DNA of 64,000 nucleotides from Akanthomyces muscarius. Its lineage: Eukaryota; Ascomycota; Sordariomycetes; Hypocreales; Cordycipitaceae. The stretch is from NCBI RefSeq assembly GCF_028009165.1, contig NC_079242.1, positions 124,001-188,000 of the forward strand. Reading direction: 5' to 3'. Both the position numbers and the translations under genes were made by a program. Under the pieces are notes generated by a model, which did no database searches, had not been told where the DNA came from, and was given only the letters and a program-made list of their open reading frames with translations. Positions 11,060 through 22,979 of the stretch are shown here, one piece after another; position 1 is the first letter of the stretch; each line of letters begins with the position of its first letter.

Positions 11060-12575
11060 ATGTCGAAACGTGCGGCAGAAATTGGGCATGAGGGTGCCCC
11101 CCTCAAGGGCGGTGATCGTCCTGAGAAGATGGATATTGACGACAAGGAAATGGGCGACTTTGAGGACGAGTACGAGGACGAGTTTGAGAGCGAAGATGAG
11201 ATTGTCGAGGCTGGTGTAGACGGGCGCCCCGACGCAGAGCGCGAAGCTGAAGAGGGTATGACTCTGTTTCTTTGGTATTACATACAACCTGCTAATCCCC
11301 GCAGCCGCTGCCATGGAGGTCGACCAGGGCACTTTTATCGTTGGCCGCCACAAGCTCGAGCCCGGCCAGGTGCTGACGCCCGACCTAACAACCTACGAGA
11401 TGCTGCACAACTTGACGACGCCGTGGCCGTGTCTATCCTTCGACATTGTCAAAGACGGGCTGGGTGACAACCGCAAGGCGTACCCGGCGACCATGTACGC
11501 CGTGACCGGTACGCAGGCCGACTACAAAAAGACCAACGACAACCAGCTCATGGTGATTAAATTCTCGGGCCTCTCCAAGATGAACAAGGACGGCGGCGGC
11601 GACGAGTCTGATTCTGATGACGACGACGAAGACGCCGAGCCGATCCTCGAGTCCAAGAGCATCCCGCTGACATCGACGACCAATCGCATCCGCACGCACC
11701 AGGTCCCCGCTGCCGAGCCCGGCCGCGCGCCGACCACGCTGACGGCCACCATGACGGAATCCACCAACGTCTTCATTCACGATGTTACACCGCACCTAGC
11801 ATCGTTTGACACGCCTGGCACAATCATCACGCCGGCGCAGAACAAGCCCGTCTCGACGATCCGCGCGCACAAGTCTGAAGGTTACGCCGTCGATTGGTCG
11901 CCCAATCATCCCAACGGCAAGCTGCTGACGGGTGACAACGATGGCCTCATCTACCAGACCACGCGTAACGACGGTGGCGGTTGGGTCACTGACAACAGAC
12001 CCTTTGCGGGCCACACATCGAGTGTCGAGGACATTCAGTGGTCTCCCTCTGAACAATCCGTGTTTGCGTCGTGCTCAGCCGACGGCAGCGTGCGCATCTG
12101 GGACGTCCGCTCCAAGACGCGCAGCCCCGCGCTCACGGTGCAAGTCTCAAACTACGACGTCAACGTCATCTCGTGGTCGCGGCAGACTTCGCACTTGCTC
12201 AGCACCGGTGCCGACGACGGCACCTGGGGGGTGTGGGACCTGCGCCAGTGGAAGGCCACGGGCACCGACAAGCCGCAGCCACTGGCCAGCTTTGACTTCC
12301 ACAAAGAGCAGGTGACGAGCATTGAGTGGCACCCGACCGACGACTCCATCATGGCGGTCGCGGCGGCGGACAATACCGTCTCGCTGTGGGATCTCGCTGT
12401 GGAGCTCGACGATGAAGAGAGCAAGGACACGGCGGGTGTCAAGGACGTGCCGCCGCAGCTGCTCTTTGTTCACTACCTCAAGGGCGTCAAGGAGCTGCAC
12501 TGGCACCCGCAGATTCCGGGTAGCCTTGTGGCGACGGGTGAGGAGTTTTCCATTTTCCGTACCATTAGCGTCTAA
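11060..12575 (+). CDS. RRB1: Ribosome assembly WD40 protein, Rrb1/GRWD1 type
   Basis: Nuclear/nucleolar chaperone of ribosomal protein L3 (uL3) in 60S subunit assembly. Exons 11060-11255 and 11305-12575 join in phase 1 (donor GTATGA, branch CTAATC, acceptor CGCAG) to give 488 residues, the usual size. The acidic N-terminus (FEDEYEDEFESEDEI) is followed by the CAF1C/H4-binding-like segment (MLHNLTTPWPCLSFDIV) and WD repeats: SEGYAVDWSP, HTSSVEDIQWSP with ADGSVRIWDVRS, YDVNVISWSR with DDGTWGVWDLR, EQVTSIEWHP with ADNTVSLWDL, and GVKELHWHPQIPG. A second acidic loop (DESDSDDDDEDAEP) splits the first blades, as in this family. It is expected to be essential and growth-regulated. Confidence 0.95.
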
Positions 12576-12819
12576 TTTGGATACAAAAATGATGCAAGGA
12601 GGGAAGACAGTGGGAGATGCGAGAAAAGGGGGAGTTGGAACGCATGCTTGTATATACCCGGGGCCAAGGCAGTCGTGCTGCGAAAAGTATATAACGAAGA
12701 AATGATAGACTAAAGTGAAGCACGGAGTCATTTACGCATGTGCGACTATATGTGCTGTTATTGATAGTGTATGTGAACGTTATAAATAGACTAATAATAT
12801 ATAGTATAAACAGAAACCA

Positions 12820-14463
12820 CTACTTTGCTTCTTTTTCGCAATCCGGCGAGTCGGTATGCGAGTCCCGCGGCGCCACACCGTCCGTCGCACCGACCGAGTC
12901 GCTCCGCAGCACGGGCGGGCCGGTGAAGTTGTGTCGCGCATGCACCAGGTACCAGAGGCCCGCAATCGCCGCAAACCCCGCAAAGACGACCGAGGCGTAG
13001 TTCATGGTGTCGGCCTCCACGGGCAGGGCGCTGGGCATGGAGAAGATGACAATGGCAAAGAAGATCCAGACGGCGCAGACACCATTGACCACCACGCCCC
13101 AGCGACCAAGCGAGTATGGCGAGTCCTTGACGGCGACGCGGCCCTGGGCGAGGTTGACGATGACGGGCACGGCGTAGGACGCGGAGAGACAGATGGTACC
13201 GACGCCAGTAAAGGAGTTGAAGGCGGTCGGGGAGCCAAAGTAGATGCAGCCGAGGAGAGAGATGACGATCGTGGACAGGAGAAGGGCCCAGATGGGCATG
13301 TCGAAGCGGTGGTTGATGCGACGCCACAGCTTGTAGCCGGGGATGGCACCATCGCGGGCAAAAGCGTAGGTGCAACGCGAGGCGGCCGTCAAGGAGCCAA
13401 TGCCAGCAAACATGAGAATGCCGAGGATGAGGAAGAGCAGACCGAAGCCACCGCCGGCAGAGCCCGTGGCGTGCTTGAAGATGATGCCGATGGGCTGGCC
13501 ACCGGCATGGTCGTTGGCTTCCTTGAGGAGGGCGCCCACCTCAGGGATGACGAAGAGCAGCGGGACGAGGTAGAAGAGGCCGGTGACACCGGCGGCGGCG
13601 ACGGAGAGGACAATAGCCTTGGGGACCTCGCGCTCGGGATTTTGGACTTCTTCACACATGGACGCGACCATGCCGTAGCCGGTGAGGACGTATGCAGCTG
13701 TTCACCATGAGTCAGTATATTGGGTGTGTCGTGGGAGTTTTGTGGTGGACGCACGCTGGAGCAGACCAACAAAGAATGACCAGCCGGCAGGCCAGCCGCT
13801 TTCAGAGCTGTCGTAGTGCGCAAAGACATATCGGCCGGAATTGCGCGTGTCCGCCATGGACAGGAGCGTGACGAGAATAATGATGACGCTGGCGCCGGTC
13901 CAGTAGATGCAGACCTTGTTGATGAGGTCGAGGTATCTCGAGCCAAAGGCGTTGATGGCGGCGCAGACGAGCATAATCGCCCAAAAGATCAGAACCGTAT
14001 GCCAGGACTGAATGACATAACTCTCGTCAAACATGTATATAGCAGAAACAATGAGCTGGGCGCCGCCAAAGTTGATGGACAGGGTAATGGTCCAGTTGCC
14101 GACGAGCGTCAGCCAGCCGTCGATGAAGCTGACAATGGGCGCCCAGCGACGGCTCGAGAGCATGGCGCTCCAGTAGTAGACGCCGCCGGCGGTTGGGTAG
14201 ACGGCGCAGATTTCGGCGAGCGAGGCGGCGATGCAGAGCGAGATGATGGAGACGAGGCACCAGCCGTAGAGGGTGGTGACGGACTGGCCGTTGACGAGCG
14301 AGTAGGACATTGTGGTGGAGAGGCCGTAGGGCACGGCCATGATGGCAAAGGACAGGCCGAGGACGGACATCATCTTGAGGTTACGCGGGAGCTCGCTCTT
14401 GTAGCCGAGATTGGCAAGGGCAATGTCGGCCTGCTGCGTGGCAGAGGCGCGTCGGTCCTCCAT
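12820..14463 (-). CDS. APC-family permease, choline/GABA/amino-acid type
   Basis: Plasma-membrane transporter of 528 residues from two exons, 14463-13755 and 13697-12820, joined in phase 1 (donor GTGCGT, acceptor AACAG) to restore GLLQPAYVLTGYG, a segment characteristic of fungal choline/GABA-type permeases. Other family marks are the N-terminal MMSVLGLSFAIMAVPYGL, AEICAVYPTAGGVYYWSA, and CEEVQNPEREVPKAI in the middle. About 12 hydrophobic segments are visible. The C-terminus is polar and rich in Asp and Ser. The substrate cannot be told from sequence; HNM1-like choline uptake or GABA/amino-acid uptake are the likeliest. No pathway genes sit beside it. A TATA-like run near 14570 lies about 105 bp upstream of the start. 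Confidence 0.9.
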
Positions 14464-15690
14464 GGCTGTGGTTTTCTGGGGTTGTTCGGCGGTGGTGGTG
14501 GTGGCGATGTCAAGGTCGGTTCATTCGTGTCGCGGCACGTCGCCGACGCAATTGTCGCAGCAGCGCGGTCTATATATGTAAAGATATCGGACTGTGACTG
14601 ATGATAAAAAAGCCACACGTACTGGTATATCAAAATAGCGCGATAATTGATAAAGAAGAGATAACGGCGTAAGCAAGGGCGCGGCGCCGACCTAAATAAG
14701 AATGGAGCTTGGGGAATCGAGTCACAGCTTGGAGCTTGGAGCTTGGAGAAGGACCGGCGGCATCTGTCCGGTGGAGTCTGCCCTTGGTTTTAGGGGGGCT
14801 TGGGGGACTTGTAGTGGAGCGGACCGCTGAAGAAGGGTGCCCTATTTAGTGGACTCGAGGCCTGAAGAACGTGGCTGCAACGGGCGCAAAAGGCGTTGCC
14901 AGCCCCTGTGCGGAGTGCCCAGTCTCTGCTGCAGGGCAACGACTCAGGGCTGCCAATAGAAAAAGGACGCACGGCGCCCCGTGCAGCGCAGCACAACGCA
15001 TAAGAGGCAACACCAGCGAGCCTGGTCGCGTGGCGTCTTGCTCATTTCAGCCGGGTATCCGTTTCCTCCAAGCATTGAGCTCTCTTCCTCGGTATAGGTG
15101 CTGGATATAGTACCACTATCACTATATCACCTCGTCCCGCATCATCGACGCTCCCCCGTGGGGATAGCTCCGCCAAATCTCCCCCTATCTCTGCAGCCTG
15201 GCCTATTCGCTCCTCAGTGTGGCCTAATCGCTAAAAGTACGGATTAGTCTGAAAGCAGCCACTGATAAAGGACTGCATGGCGAGATAGTGCCGATGTAGC
15301 GCTGTGGTGTCCGGACCGCGCACTCAGGCTGCCAGCCACAGCCCAACGCGGCTCGTAACCGCGCTCACCCTCCAATCACGAGACCGAACTCTAATCAGCC
15401 CAGCCCCTCGCAATGGAACCTGTCCGGCCCCGGATTGTTATCAGCCTTCCCCAGGATCGGCGCTGGATCACTTGCCGCGCGCACCGGGAGACGTTGGTCC
15501 TTTGCGACAGTGCTTGGTGAATTGCAACGTCAACCGTGGAAGATGGCCTCGCCACAACATGGCGTTTGGCGTTGACTGCCCGTGTACCAGGTGACATTCG
15601 AAGGCTGCATGTCGACGCCACCCAAGCCTCACCACCTAGACATTACAAAACACAAACACAAATAGTACGCTGTTGCCACGCTGTTGCTCA
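14464..15690. other. Intergenic, 1.2 kb
   Basis: Promoter side of the permease. It contains short direct repeats of CTTGGAG at 14728-14748. No supported gene. Confidence 0.45.
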
Positions 15691-15691
15691 C

Positions 15692-15945
15692 TTACCTCGC
15701 TACTCTTGAGTTTCCACCATTTCCGTCGCCACCCCGAACCCGTTTGCGCGCGGAGAATAGTCCTCTTCGGAGCTTGCGACAGCAGCGCGGCAATGAGCAG
15801 CATAGATACTCCCAATCCAAAACTGCCGAACATCGTGGCCCGGCAGCGGGTCCATTTTGTCGAGAGCCAGCGAGGGCACAATCGAGCCCACGATGAACAT
15901 GGTATTGATACAACCTACCAAACTGCATGCATTCCTGTGGCTCAT
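15692..15945 (-). pseudogene. Fragment of an MFS sugar transporter, frameshifted
   Basis: On the minus strand one frame reads CINTMFIVGSIVPSLALDKM (about 15921-15860). A second frame then reads TMFGSFGLGVSMLLIAALLS (about 15835-15775). Together these resemble the MFS sugar-porter sequence in which a helix ends in an LDxxGRR loop and the next helix begins. A single indel between the two segments breaks the frame, and the loop has lost its GRR. Nothing matching the rest of a 500-residue transporter was found on either side. It is therefore probably a relic of a duplicated sugar transporter; an intact MFS gene lies 1.8 kb away. Confidence 0.45.
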
Positions 15946-15994
15946 CTGTGTTGATTTCTATCAACTTCAAGGTGGTGGAACGGCCAAACCCTTC

Positions 15995-16032
15995 TCTTCT
16001 TCTTCTTCTTCTTCTTCTTCTTCTTCATTTCT
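15995..16032. repeat. TTC/GAA trinucleotide microsatellite
   Basis: About ten uninterrupted CTT units followed by imperfect copies. Confidence 0.9.
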
Positions 16033-16192
16033 TCTTTTTTACTAGAGAAGAAAGGCCAAGCGCTTTTCTTCTACTTTTTTTCTGCTTTTCTACTGGAGAA
16101 GGGAAAGCATTATCCGCAAATCTGCCCACGCTAATCACCATCTCTGATCCAGCCGTGTCGCCTTCTGATTCCGAGAGTCTCAAAGGCCTGAA

Positions 16193-16909
16193 TCAGTTCT
16201 GGGATGGCTCGTCCCGAGCCATCTCGTCGGCCAGGTCCTGCGCTATCCTCGCTTCCGTGTATTCCTCTGGCCGACGATAGCTCGTGTGCTCCCGCTGGTT
16301 TGTGTAGACCCACCACGCCGGGTGCCGTTCCATCAGAGTCCGGACGGTGCTGCAGCCTGCGAATCTCACCTCGTCGGCACTTTGCGCCAGCACCTGGATG
16401 TACGAGCTGTACACCTCGTCCGTCGATCGCGGCAGGCCATCACCCCAGAGAAGCCCGTGCAGCGAATGTTCGAGCTGATAGTACGCATACTTGCCTGCGG
16501 ATATCATGCTCAGCTCCTCGTCGATTCCACTGGTGCTCACCCACTTGGAGTCAAAATCACCGGAATTGGTCCCGGCCGAGCTGAATATACCCCTCTTTGT
16601 AAAATCGACTCCTTTTACGGCCGTCTTCTACTCCTACAGGAACAGGCTTGCCGTGGATGTCCTATTCATAGTGTGGCTTGGGACGTAAATGTTTGTGATG
16701 TCGGGATAGTTTTCATCGAAGCAATTGCGCAGGCGTCCGCGACACTCGATGGGTTTCCTGCTGAATACGGGCTCGGCGCGTTCACGTTTAAGAACCTCGA
16801 CGGTAATGGGCCGTCGAATCTCCCATGGAAGGCTTAGTAGCAGGGCAGGAGTCATGAATTCAACCATTTCGGAAACCCGGGAAGCCTTTGACCCTGATGA
16901 TGCGTTCAC
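16193..16909 (-). CDS. Doubtful two-exon hypothetical gene or relic
   Basis: Two protein-like segments lie in the same minus-strand frame. The first (about 16873-16690) reads MVEFMTPALLLSLPWEIRRPI and ends near DITNIY. Its LLSLPWEIRR resembles the opening helix of fungal F-box-like hypothetical proteins. Two TAG codons follow, but they can be removed by a 57 bp intron (weak donor GTCCCA, acceptor GAGTAG) in phase 0. The second segment begins KTAVKGVDF and ends EMARDEPSQN at 16193, with the coherent stretch HPAWWVYTNQREHTSY. Upstream on the same strand (17050-16930) there is further coding-like sequence with a stop, so the gene may be longer and decayed. The function is unknown. Confidence 0.35.
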
Positions 16910-17707
16910 TGACGGATGTCTAGACTCGGGTGTAGTATGGCTGGTTTCTCAAGTACTCATCGTCAAAGGACAACCGGGCGGTGATGCATTTCGAAGAGAG
17001 ATGTAGATTGTGTAGAAAACCAGCTCTGCACGGAGCTCTGCGTTTCTAGCGACAAGGCTGTGGTTAATTAGGTCGAAGCGGGGGACCAATTTTACATCAG
17101 CCAACAGTCACTACCCAAGCATTGCTGTCCTTTTTTGTTGGCAATATGGGCTTGGCGAGCTCGACGCCACCAGCGGACGGGGGAAGTGTGAGTGTTCCCG
17201 TGTGGTGCGGCGTTTTGTTTTCTACCAGCTTTTCAGCCAACCATCTCACACAACCCAGCAGCCTACAACGGCCAAGTCTAATAGGTCATCTACTACGGAT
17301 TAGGTAGTCAAGGCAGTGGGCGGCGAGTTCACTTATTCAATATTTGCAATGGCCAGCAGCCCGTGGTTACAGGGACAAGCACCCGCTGGCCCTACCTACC
17401 TACAATACCTACCTAGGTACCCAACGACCAAAGTACCTGGCTGCTACAGCCGTTCCACTGTATTGGCTGCTTGTTTGTCGACGGACTGACTGCCGACCGT
17501 TACGTACCCACATTGGATGGTCGCGAATTGATAATGGCGTTGACGACGGTGCTGAGAATGCCGTCGCATGATGGAGTAGCTTCATCGGACATGAACAGAC
17601 ATAAATAAATGGTAAGGTATATGAGTTAATTGGTATATGCAGTATATGCTCGTGTATAAATACAAATCGCTAAATGTCATGAATCATTCCATCGCTAGCA
17701 GGAGAGA
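16910..17707. other. Intergenic, about 800 bp, with CCTACCTA motifs
   Basis: 3' flank of the MFS transporter. It contains a cluster of CCTACCTA copies at 17391-17420 ending in the palindrome ACCTAGGT. Confidence 0.5.
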
Positions 17708-19411
17708 TCAAATCCATACAGATCTCGATCTGTAGTACTTTGCGCTCTCAAGGGCACCGTCGGCACGCCAATGTTTAAATTCTCGGGTCCTGAGTTTGAG
17801 GTCAAACATGCGGTCAATCTCAGACGGGGTGCGACCCTTCATCTCAGGCACGTAGAGCCAGGTAATAATTAGACTGAAGAAGCAGAATGCGGCAAAAATG
17901 TAGCCAACCATGGCGCGCAAGTTACCGGCATCCGGGTTGTATATGTAGGGCAGGCCGAGGCCGAAACCAGCACTAAAAGCGCTGGAAAACAGCCAGCCAG
18001 CACCCTGGGCTTTGGCACGCAGGTGCAGGGTGGAGACTTCGGAGCCAACGGCGTATGAGGCGGGCCAGACGGTCAGACCTGAGCTGGCGGTGACGAGAAT
18101 CAGAATGGCAGAGCAATACCATGCGACAGTAATGTTGCGGGCGATGCTGCCGGCGATTCCCATGCTGAGCCAGAGGAAGCCGCAGACGGTGAGGCCAACG
18201 AGGGAAAGAGAGCGGTGGCCGAAGCGGCCAATGGACCACATGCTGATGATATTTGCAATGCAGCCGGTCAGGACACCGGCGATCAAGAGGACCAAGCTGA
18301 CCTTGGCTTCGATGCCTACAACCTGGCCAAAGTAGCTGGCTTGCGAGAGGAGGGTCAGGCCGAACATCTGCGGAAGAACGCTGGTGAAGAGGACAACCAT
18401 GGTTCGGCGCAGCTGAATCTTGGAGAAGCAAGCGGTCAGGGTTGCAGGGGACTGGCGGTTTTCGTGCTCAATGTCGCGCTCCATGATGGAAAGGATGCGG
18501 TCGGGATCGGTATCGTGGCCCGCTAATCTGTGCTGAGCCTTGCGAGCCTTTTCGATCTGGCCCTTGCGGATCAGATAAATGGGACTCTCGGGAATGATGA
18601 AGGAGACGACAAAGGCGATGACGGCAAAGATCCATTGGGTGGCGAAGGCAATAGCGTAGCCGTTGGGAGACGAAACAAGACCGTAAATGACGAGGGCGCC
18701 GATCAGCTGGCCAACGAGGGTGAAGATGGGGAAAAAGGCGAGGAGCGGGCCACGAAGCTTGGGAGGGGCAATCTCGGAGAGATAGGTCTGGCAAGTGGTC
18801 ATCATCATACCGAGAGCGAGACCTTGAAAGCCCTTGCCGCCGAGAAAGGTACCGCGGCGCTGGAGAATCTCGTCGGGGTACTGGGAGCAGAAGCAGATGG
18901 CCGTGGCGATGGCGGCGAGGAAGGAAGAGACGAAAAACGAGGCTTTGCGACCGTACCAGTCCTGAAAGTAGCCAACAAAAAGGGATCCAATCATCATGCC
19001 GCCGGGGGAGATGAATGTCCATAGACCAAGCCAGAGCGAGGGTATAATCCACTGGCCTTGATAGTACTCGCCAAAATCGTGCCTGGAGCGGTTAGTTGTT
19101 GGTTGGCTAGGGATTTGCGGTTACGAGTCGCATTGGCAGAAATAGACGTACTGGAAAGCAGGCATGGAGGACGAGTTGCCGACAATGACGAAATCATAGC
19201 CAAACATGAGAATGGTTGATGAGATGGCGAGCGAGTACCAAAAGACACGATTCCACTTCCTAATGGCCTGCCATAGTGTGAGGTGACCATACTCGTCGAC
19301 GTCGACGGTGGTGCTGTTGGACGAGGTCTGGCGCGAGGAGTCGGCGAGGGGCTCAGCAACGACACCCGAGTCGTGCTTATTGGCGTAGTCGCTTGCTTGC
19401 GACGAAGCCAT
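17708..19411 (-). CDS. MFS sugar transporter, alpha-glucoside/hexose type
   Basis: Plasma-membrane proton-coupled sugar porter of 544 residues, two exons: 19411-19152 and 19082-17708. The junction (GTACGT donor, CTCCAG acceptor, phase 2) restores MPAFQHDFGEYYQGQWII. Sugar-porter signatures present are GYFQDWYGRKA (GRK loop), PESPIYLIRKGQ, a loop near GRFGHRSLSLVG, and a C-terminal PEMKGRTPSEID. Twelve membrane helices fit the hydropathy seen. The start at 19411 (MASSQASDY) was preferred over an in-frame upstream one at 19552 because the extension is Arg/Ser-rich and unlike the family. The MAL-like layout suggests maltose or a related glucoside, but the substrate is not proven. Confidence 0.9.
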
Positions 19412-22400
19412 TGCGGAAAGGGGAGGATGGCGAGATGCGCTGCGGGCTGAAGGGCAATGCGCGTTGTGAGATCCGGCGTCGATGGTGAGAGAAGGAAGTC
19501 GTCGAGGGACAAGAGAAAAAAGTCGAGTCCAGAGTGGTCTTGCCGAGAGCAATCTTACATGTCTGAGGTGACAGGGAGGGCCCGGTGCTATATAGGTAAG
19601 GCTACTCTGGGAACGGGTAGCAGTGCAACGCCAGCGGAGCCAGGGCCAGGTTCTGTGGTGGTTGTGGTTGTGACGAGATGTGGTGGTGGAGGTGTCGAAA
19701 TGTCAAAGCAGCACAGTCGTGGAGTGTGCGTCGTAGCTGTCTGTACACGCCCCGAAGATCATTGGAGGAGCAGAGAGCAAGACCCTTGCTTGCCGCCATT
19801 TGTGCTGCGGGCGCCGCGATGATTGTTAGCGTCAGCCTACCGGCATGGGGATGTGGATGCGAATGGGGAGGGCGTACGCACTAATCACAACCTGGCGGCA
19901 ACTAGCCAACTAGCACAGCAGAGTTCGCTGGCAATTCAGGATCCCATCAAATGGCGATGCAGCAAAGCACAGTACAGAACGCGCCGGTCAACGCCATTTC
20001 AGAGACGAAGGATTAACGCCAAAGTTGAAACGAGGATCAAATGAGGGGGTGGGACTGGCCAGACGGTTGCTGGCGATCGGCGGCATTGGGGATATCAGGC
20101 TGGCTGGGCAGGGCAGGACAGGGAACAAAAGAGCGGGAATGGGCATAAAATTGGACAGGTGGGCAGGCTTTCGATGAAAAGATGCCCGGATTGGGCATGA
20201 TTGATGCTGGGCGATGGCGATACTGGCGATGACGACGATGGAGGAGGGCGGTGCAGCGAGATGAAATGGAGCGTCCGCCAGGGAAACCCGTCTTTGGCAG
20301 AGTAGGTACACTGGCACTGGGCTGCAAGGCTGCTAGAAACTACCTACCTACCCAACTATCCATAGGTACAATTGCCCGCCTAACCGGCCCCTACAACAAG
20401 GCCCGAAAGGTCATGTCTCACAGCGCCACTGCCCGCTAGATGGCGCAGCCATCCCGCTAATTCCAGTGCCAGAGCCCTACAACACATCGCTCCCGGGAAA
20501 CGGCACGCCAGCGTAAAGCTTTCCGCATCAGGCATCTCAATCCGCATCGTGCACACTCAGCCACCAGAGACGCGTATCTACGAACAATAAAGGAACGAAT
20601 CGAACCGAGGTCAAGAAAACTTGGTTTTCTCCCTTCTTCTTTCCAACCTCGTTTTTTTCCCTTTGTCCTTCGCAACTGAATCAGAATACCGGGTCAAAGC
20701 TGACGCTGACGCATATATACGACTAATAAATAAGAGGCCCCAAAAGCATATGAGGTAGCACCGTGTACGGATACTGCTCACAGTCTCCAGCGACTGTCAA
20801 GTTCAATAAGACAAAAAGAACTCGCCTCTAGCAGCACACATGTAGCGATGAATACTGAAGCTTACAGTTGGCATACGAACCACGGATTGTCGCTGGCGCC
20901 ACCGGTTCTCGCCCGCTCGCGCGAGGCTAACCACGAGGCTTTCCAATCATACCAATCACAGCTCGCAAATACGGCCAGCCACGCTCCTTCGCTTCGTCTC
21001 TCATTCGCTGTGAATCCACCCCCTCCGGATGGGTTTGCGCCCCCTCAATCTGCTCCTGCCCTGTATCTTTTCTTTGCCTTGCCCACTGACCAGATTTGCG
21101 TCGGCTCACTTTCTCTTGCTACAAGATTAAATATACAATATCTGAACAAGGTCAAACTCCAGATATCACGGAAACAGTTTTTTATCTAAATTGGAATTTT
21201 CCATCGCCCTCGCAACGCAGCAGCAACTTGGCGAAACCCTTCTCCACCATGGTCGCCCATACTTATCACTTGCATCATCTCCTCACCATCTCGTTTAAAC
21301 CTTCTATATTTTCCAGCCTTCACCTTGTTGTCGATAATCTTTTCTTCGCAAACTGAGCTCAACTGTCCGACGTTTCGTCCTCTTCTCCGCTGACACATCT
21401 CACAAGCCCCATGTCTCGTTGGCGTCAAGCTGAGCCAGCCCGCCACCCTGCCCCCTATCCTCCCCTGTCAGCTCTCAGCTTACTATGCCCACTGTAGTTA
21501 TCAGTCTTCACCTCCCACTGGGAGACACCGCTGCTCTTGTTCGCCGTCGACACGCACGCCCGTCACACTGTACGAAACGGCGTCTTGCACCGGACTACAG
21601 TTGCCGACGTACAGATTCTAGCCCCCAAACTCATGTTGGCAAGGGCCGGCGCAAGGGTTCATGCCTTGCCTCTGCAGTGTTAGCGCTTGACCAGCGCACC
21701 GGGCACCCCAACTGCTTTAGCTCCGGATGACCTCAAGTCTAATCTTTAATCCTCTTACACGCCGATATATAGGTCGCGGGCAATAAAATGAGCTGCAAAT
21801 CTGGAAATACAGGCCTCAACAGTCAAAAACTTGAGATTGGTGGAAATCGGCTGTAGTTTTGGTAGCCCACTGCCATCGCCGGCCCTCTTACATGCCTAGC
21901 CTGTCGTCTTGCCCGATATGGCTTCAAGATCAGCACTCATCTTCCATCCGTCTTTTCCGAAGCGCCATTTTTATCTGACCAAAACGCCATTGCGGACAGC
22001 CTCATACTCAGCCTTCCTTTTCGACTTGAAACTACATATGCAATCCCTATAGCCGTGTTCCAAATGCTTCCGTCAGCCCTGAGCCGTGGACCTTGCCCCA
22101 TTGCAACCGACGCCTGCGCATGCATGCCACGCTGCATCAACGACTGCACAGTCACTCTACACGTGAGATCGGGTCGCGCGATCTTCCACGCCATCCTCTT
22201 TAGCACTTGCCGCTGCCGTTTCCACGGCCTGCATCAAGGCAACTTGTAAGACCTAGTCTAGCACAACTGCTCCGCGCAGGGGCGTGTAGCCAGCGCTGGG
22301 TGAGACGGGTGGGGATAAGCCCTACGCAGCTCAGCAAGTCGACAAGCAAGTCATGTAGGGCTCTTGGTCAGCTTGGCTTTTTCTCGGTAGATCCATTGGA

Positions 22401-22979
22401 GCATACCGATCGTCCCAATGTACTCATGGTATTCCCAATCGATGTTGCTATTGGGTGTCGATCAACTCCTGCGCCACAACGTGGTCTGCGGCCGTACCAA
22501 GAAGGAAGTAATGCGCCACGTGCATGCCGATTTTCTAGAAGGTCGATACTCAGACCTTTCAAATTGCACGGATAGAGGCTGCGCTAAATTTAGTAATGCC
22601 ACACAAACACGCGCGGCTGCTGCCGGTGGCTGTTGCGTAACGTCAATCTAACCTCAATCACGTTTGACCAGCCATCCTCGTACATAATCACGCCCGACTC
22701 AGCAGTAAGTGAGTTTTGATAGCAGTAAGTGGTGTAGATGTTCATTCAAAATTCGTAGCCGGTAGCCGTTATCGGAGGCCCTCCATCGGATGTGTCGCTC
22801 CGAGCGGCCCGAGACGTAAAAACAGAGTTGAGACCTGTCCAAAATCCCAAGAAAATAACAAATTGCTGGTTTCCATATATGCAAATATCATGCGCCAGTT
22901 CCGCAGCATCCTTCAGTCATACATCGTCATCTTAAGAATATACAGCCTGTCGTCCTGATTCTCTTGTCTTCTTCCCCGT
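19412..22979. other. Long intergenic region, 3.6 kb
   Basis: Promoter of the MFS gene (TATA-like run near 19589-19594) and 3' flank of the P450. CT-rich stretches at 20625-20670 and 21190-21450 resemble fungal promoter or 5' leader sequence, but no downstream plus-strand gene could be identified. CCTACCTA copies recur at 20341-20352. Small open frames here lack protein character. Confidence 0.45.

Noticed and set aside
20848..21730. Open frames and CT-rich stretches suggesting a plus-strand gene
   Set aside because: No exon with protein character follows the CT-rich leader-like sequence.
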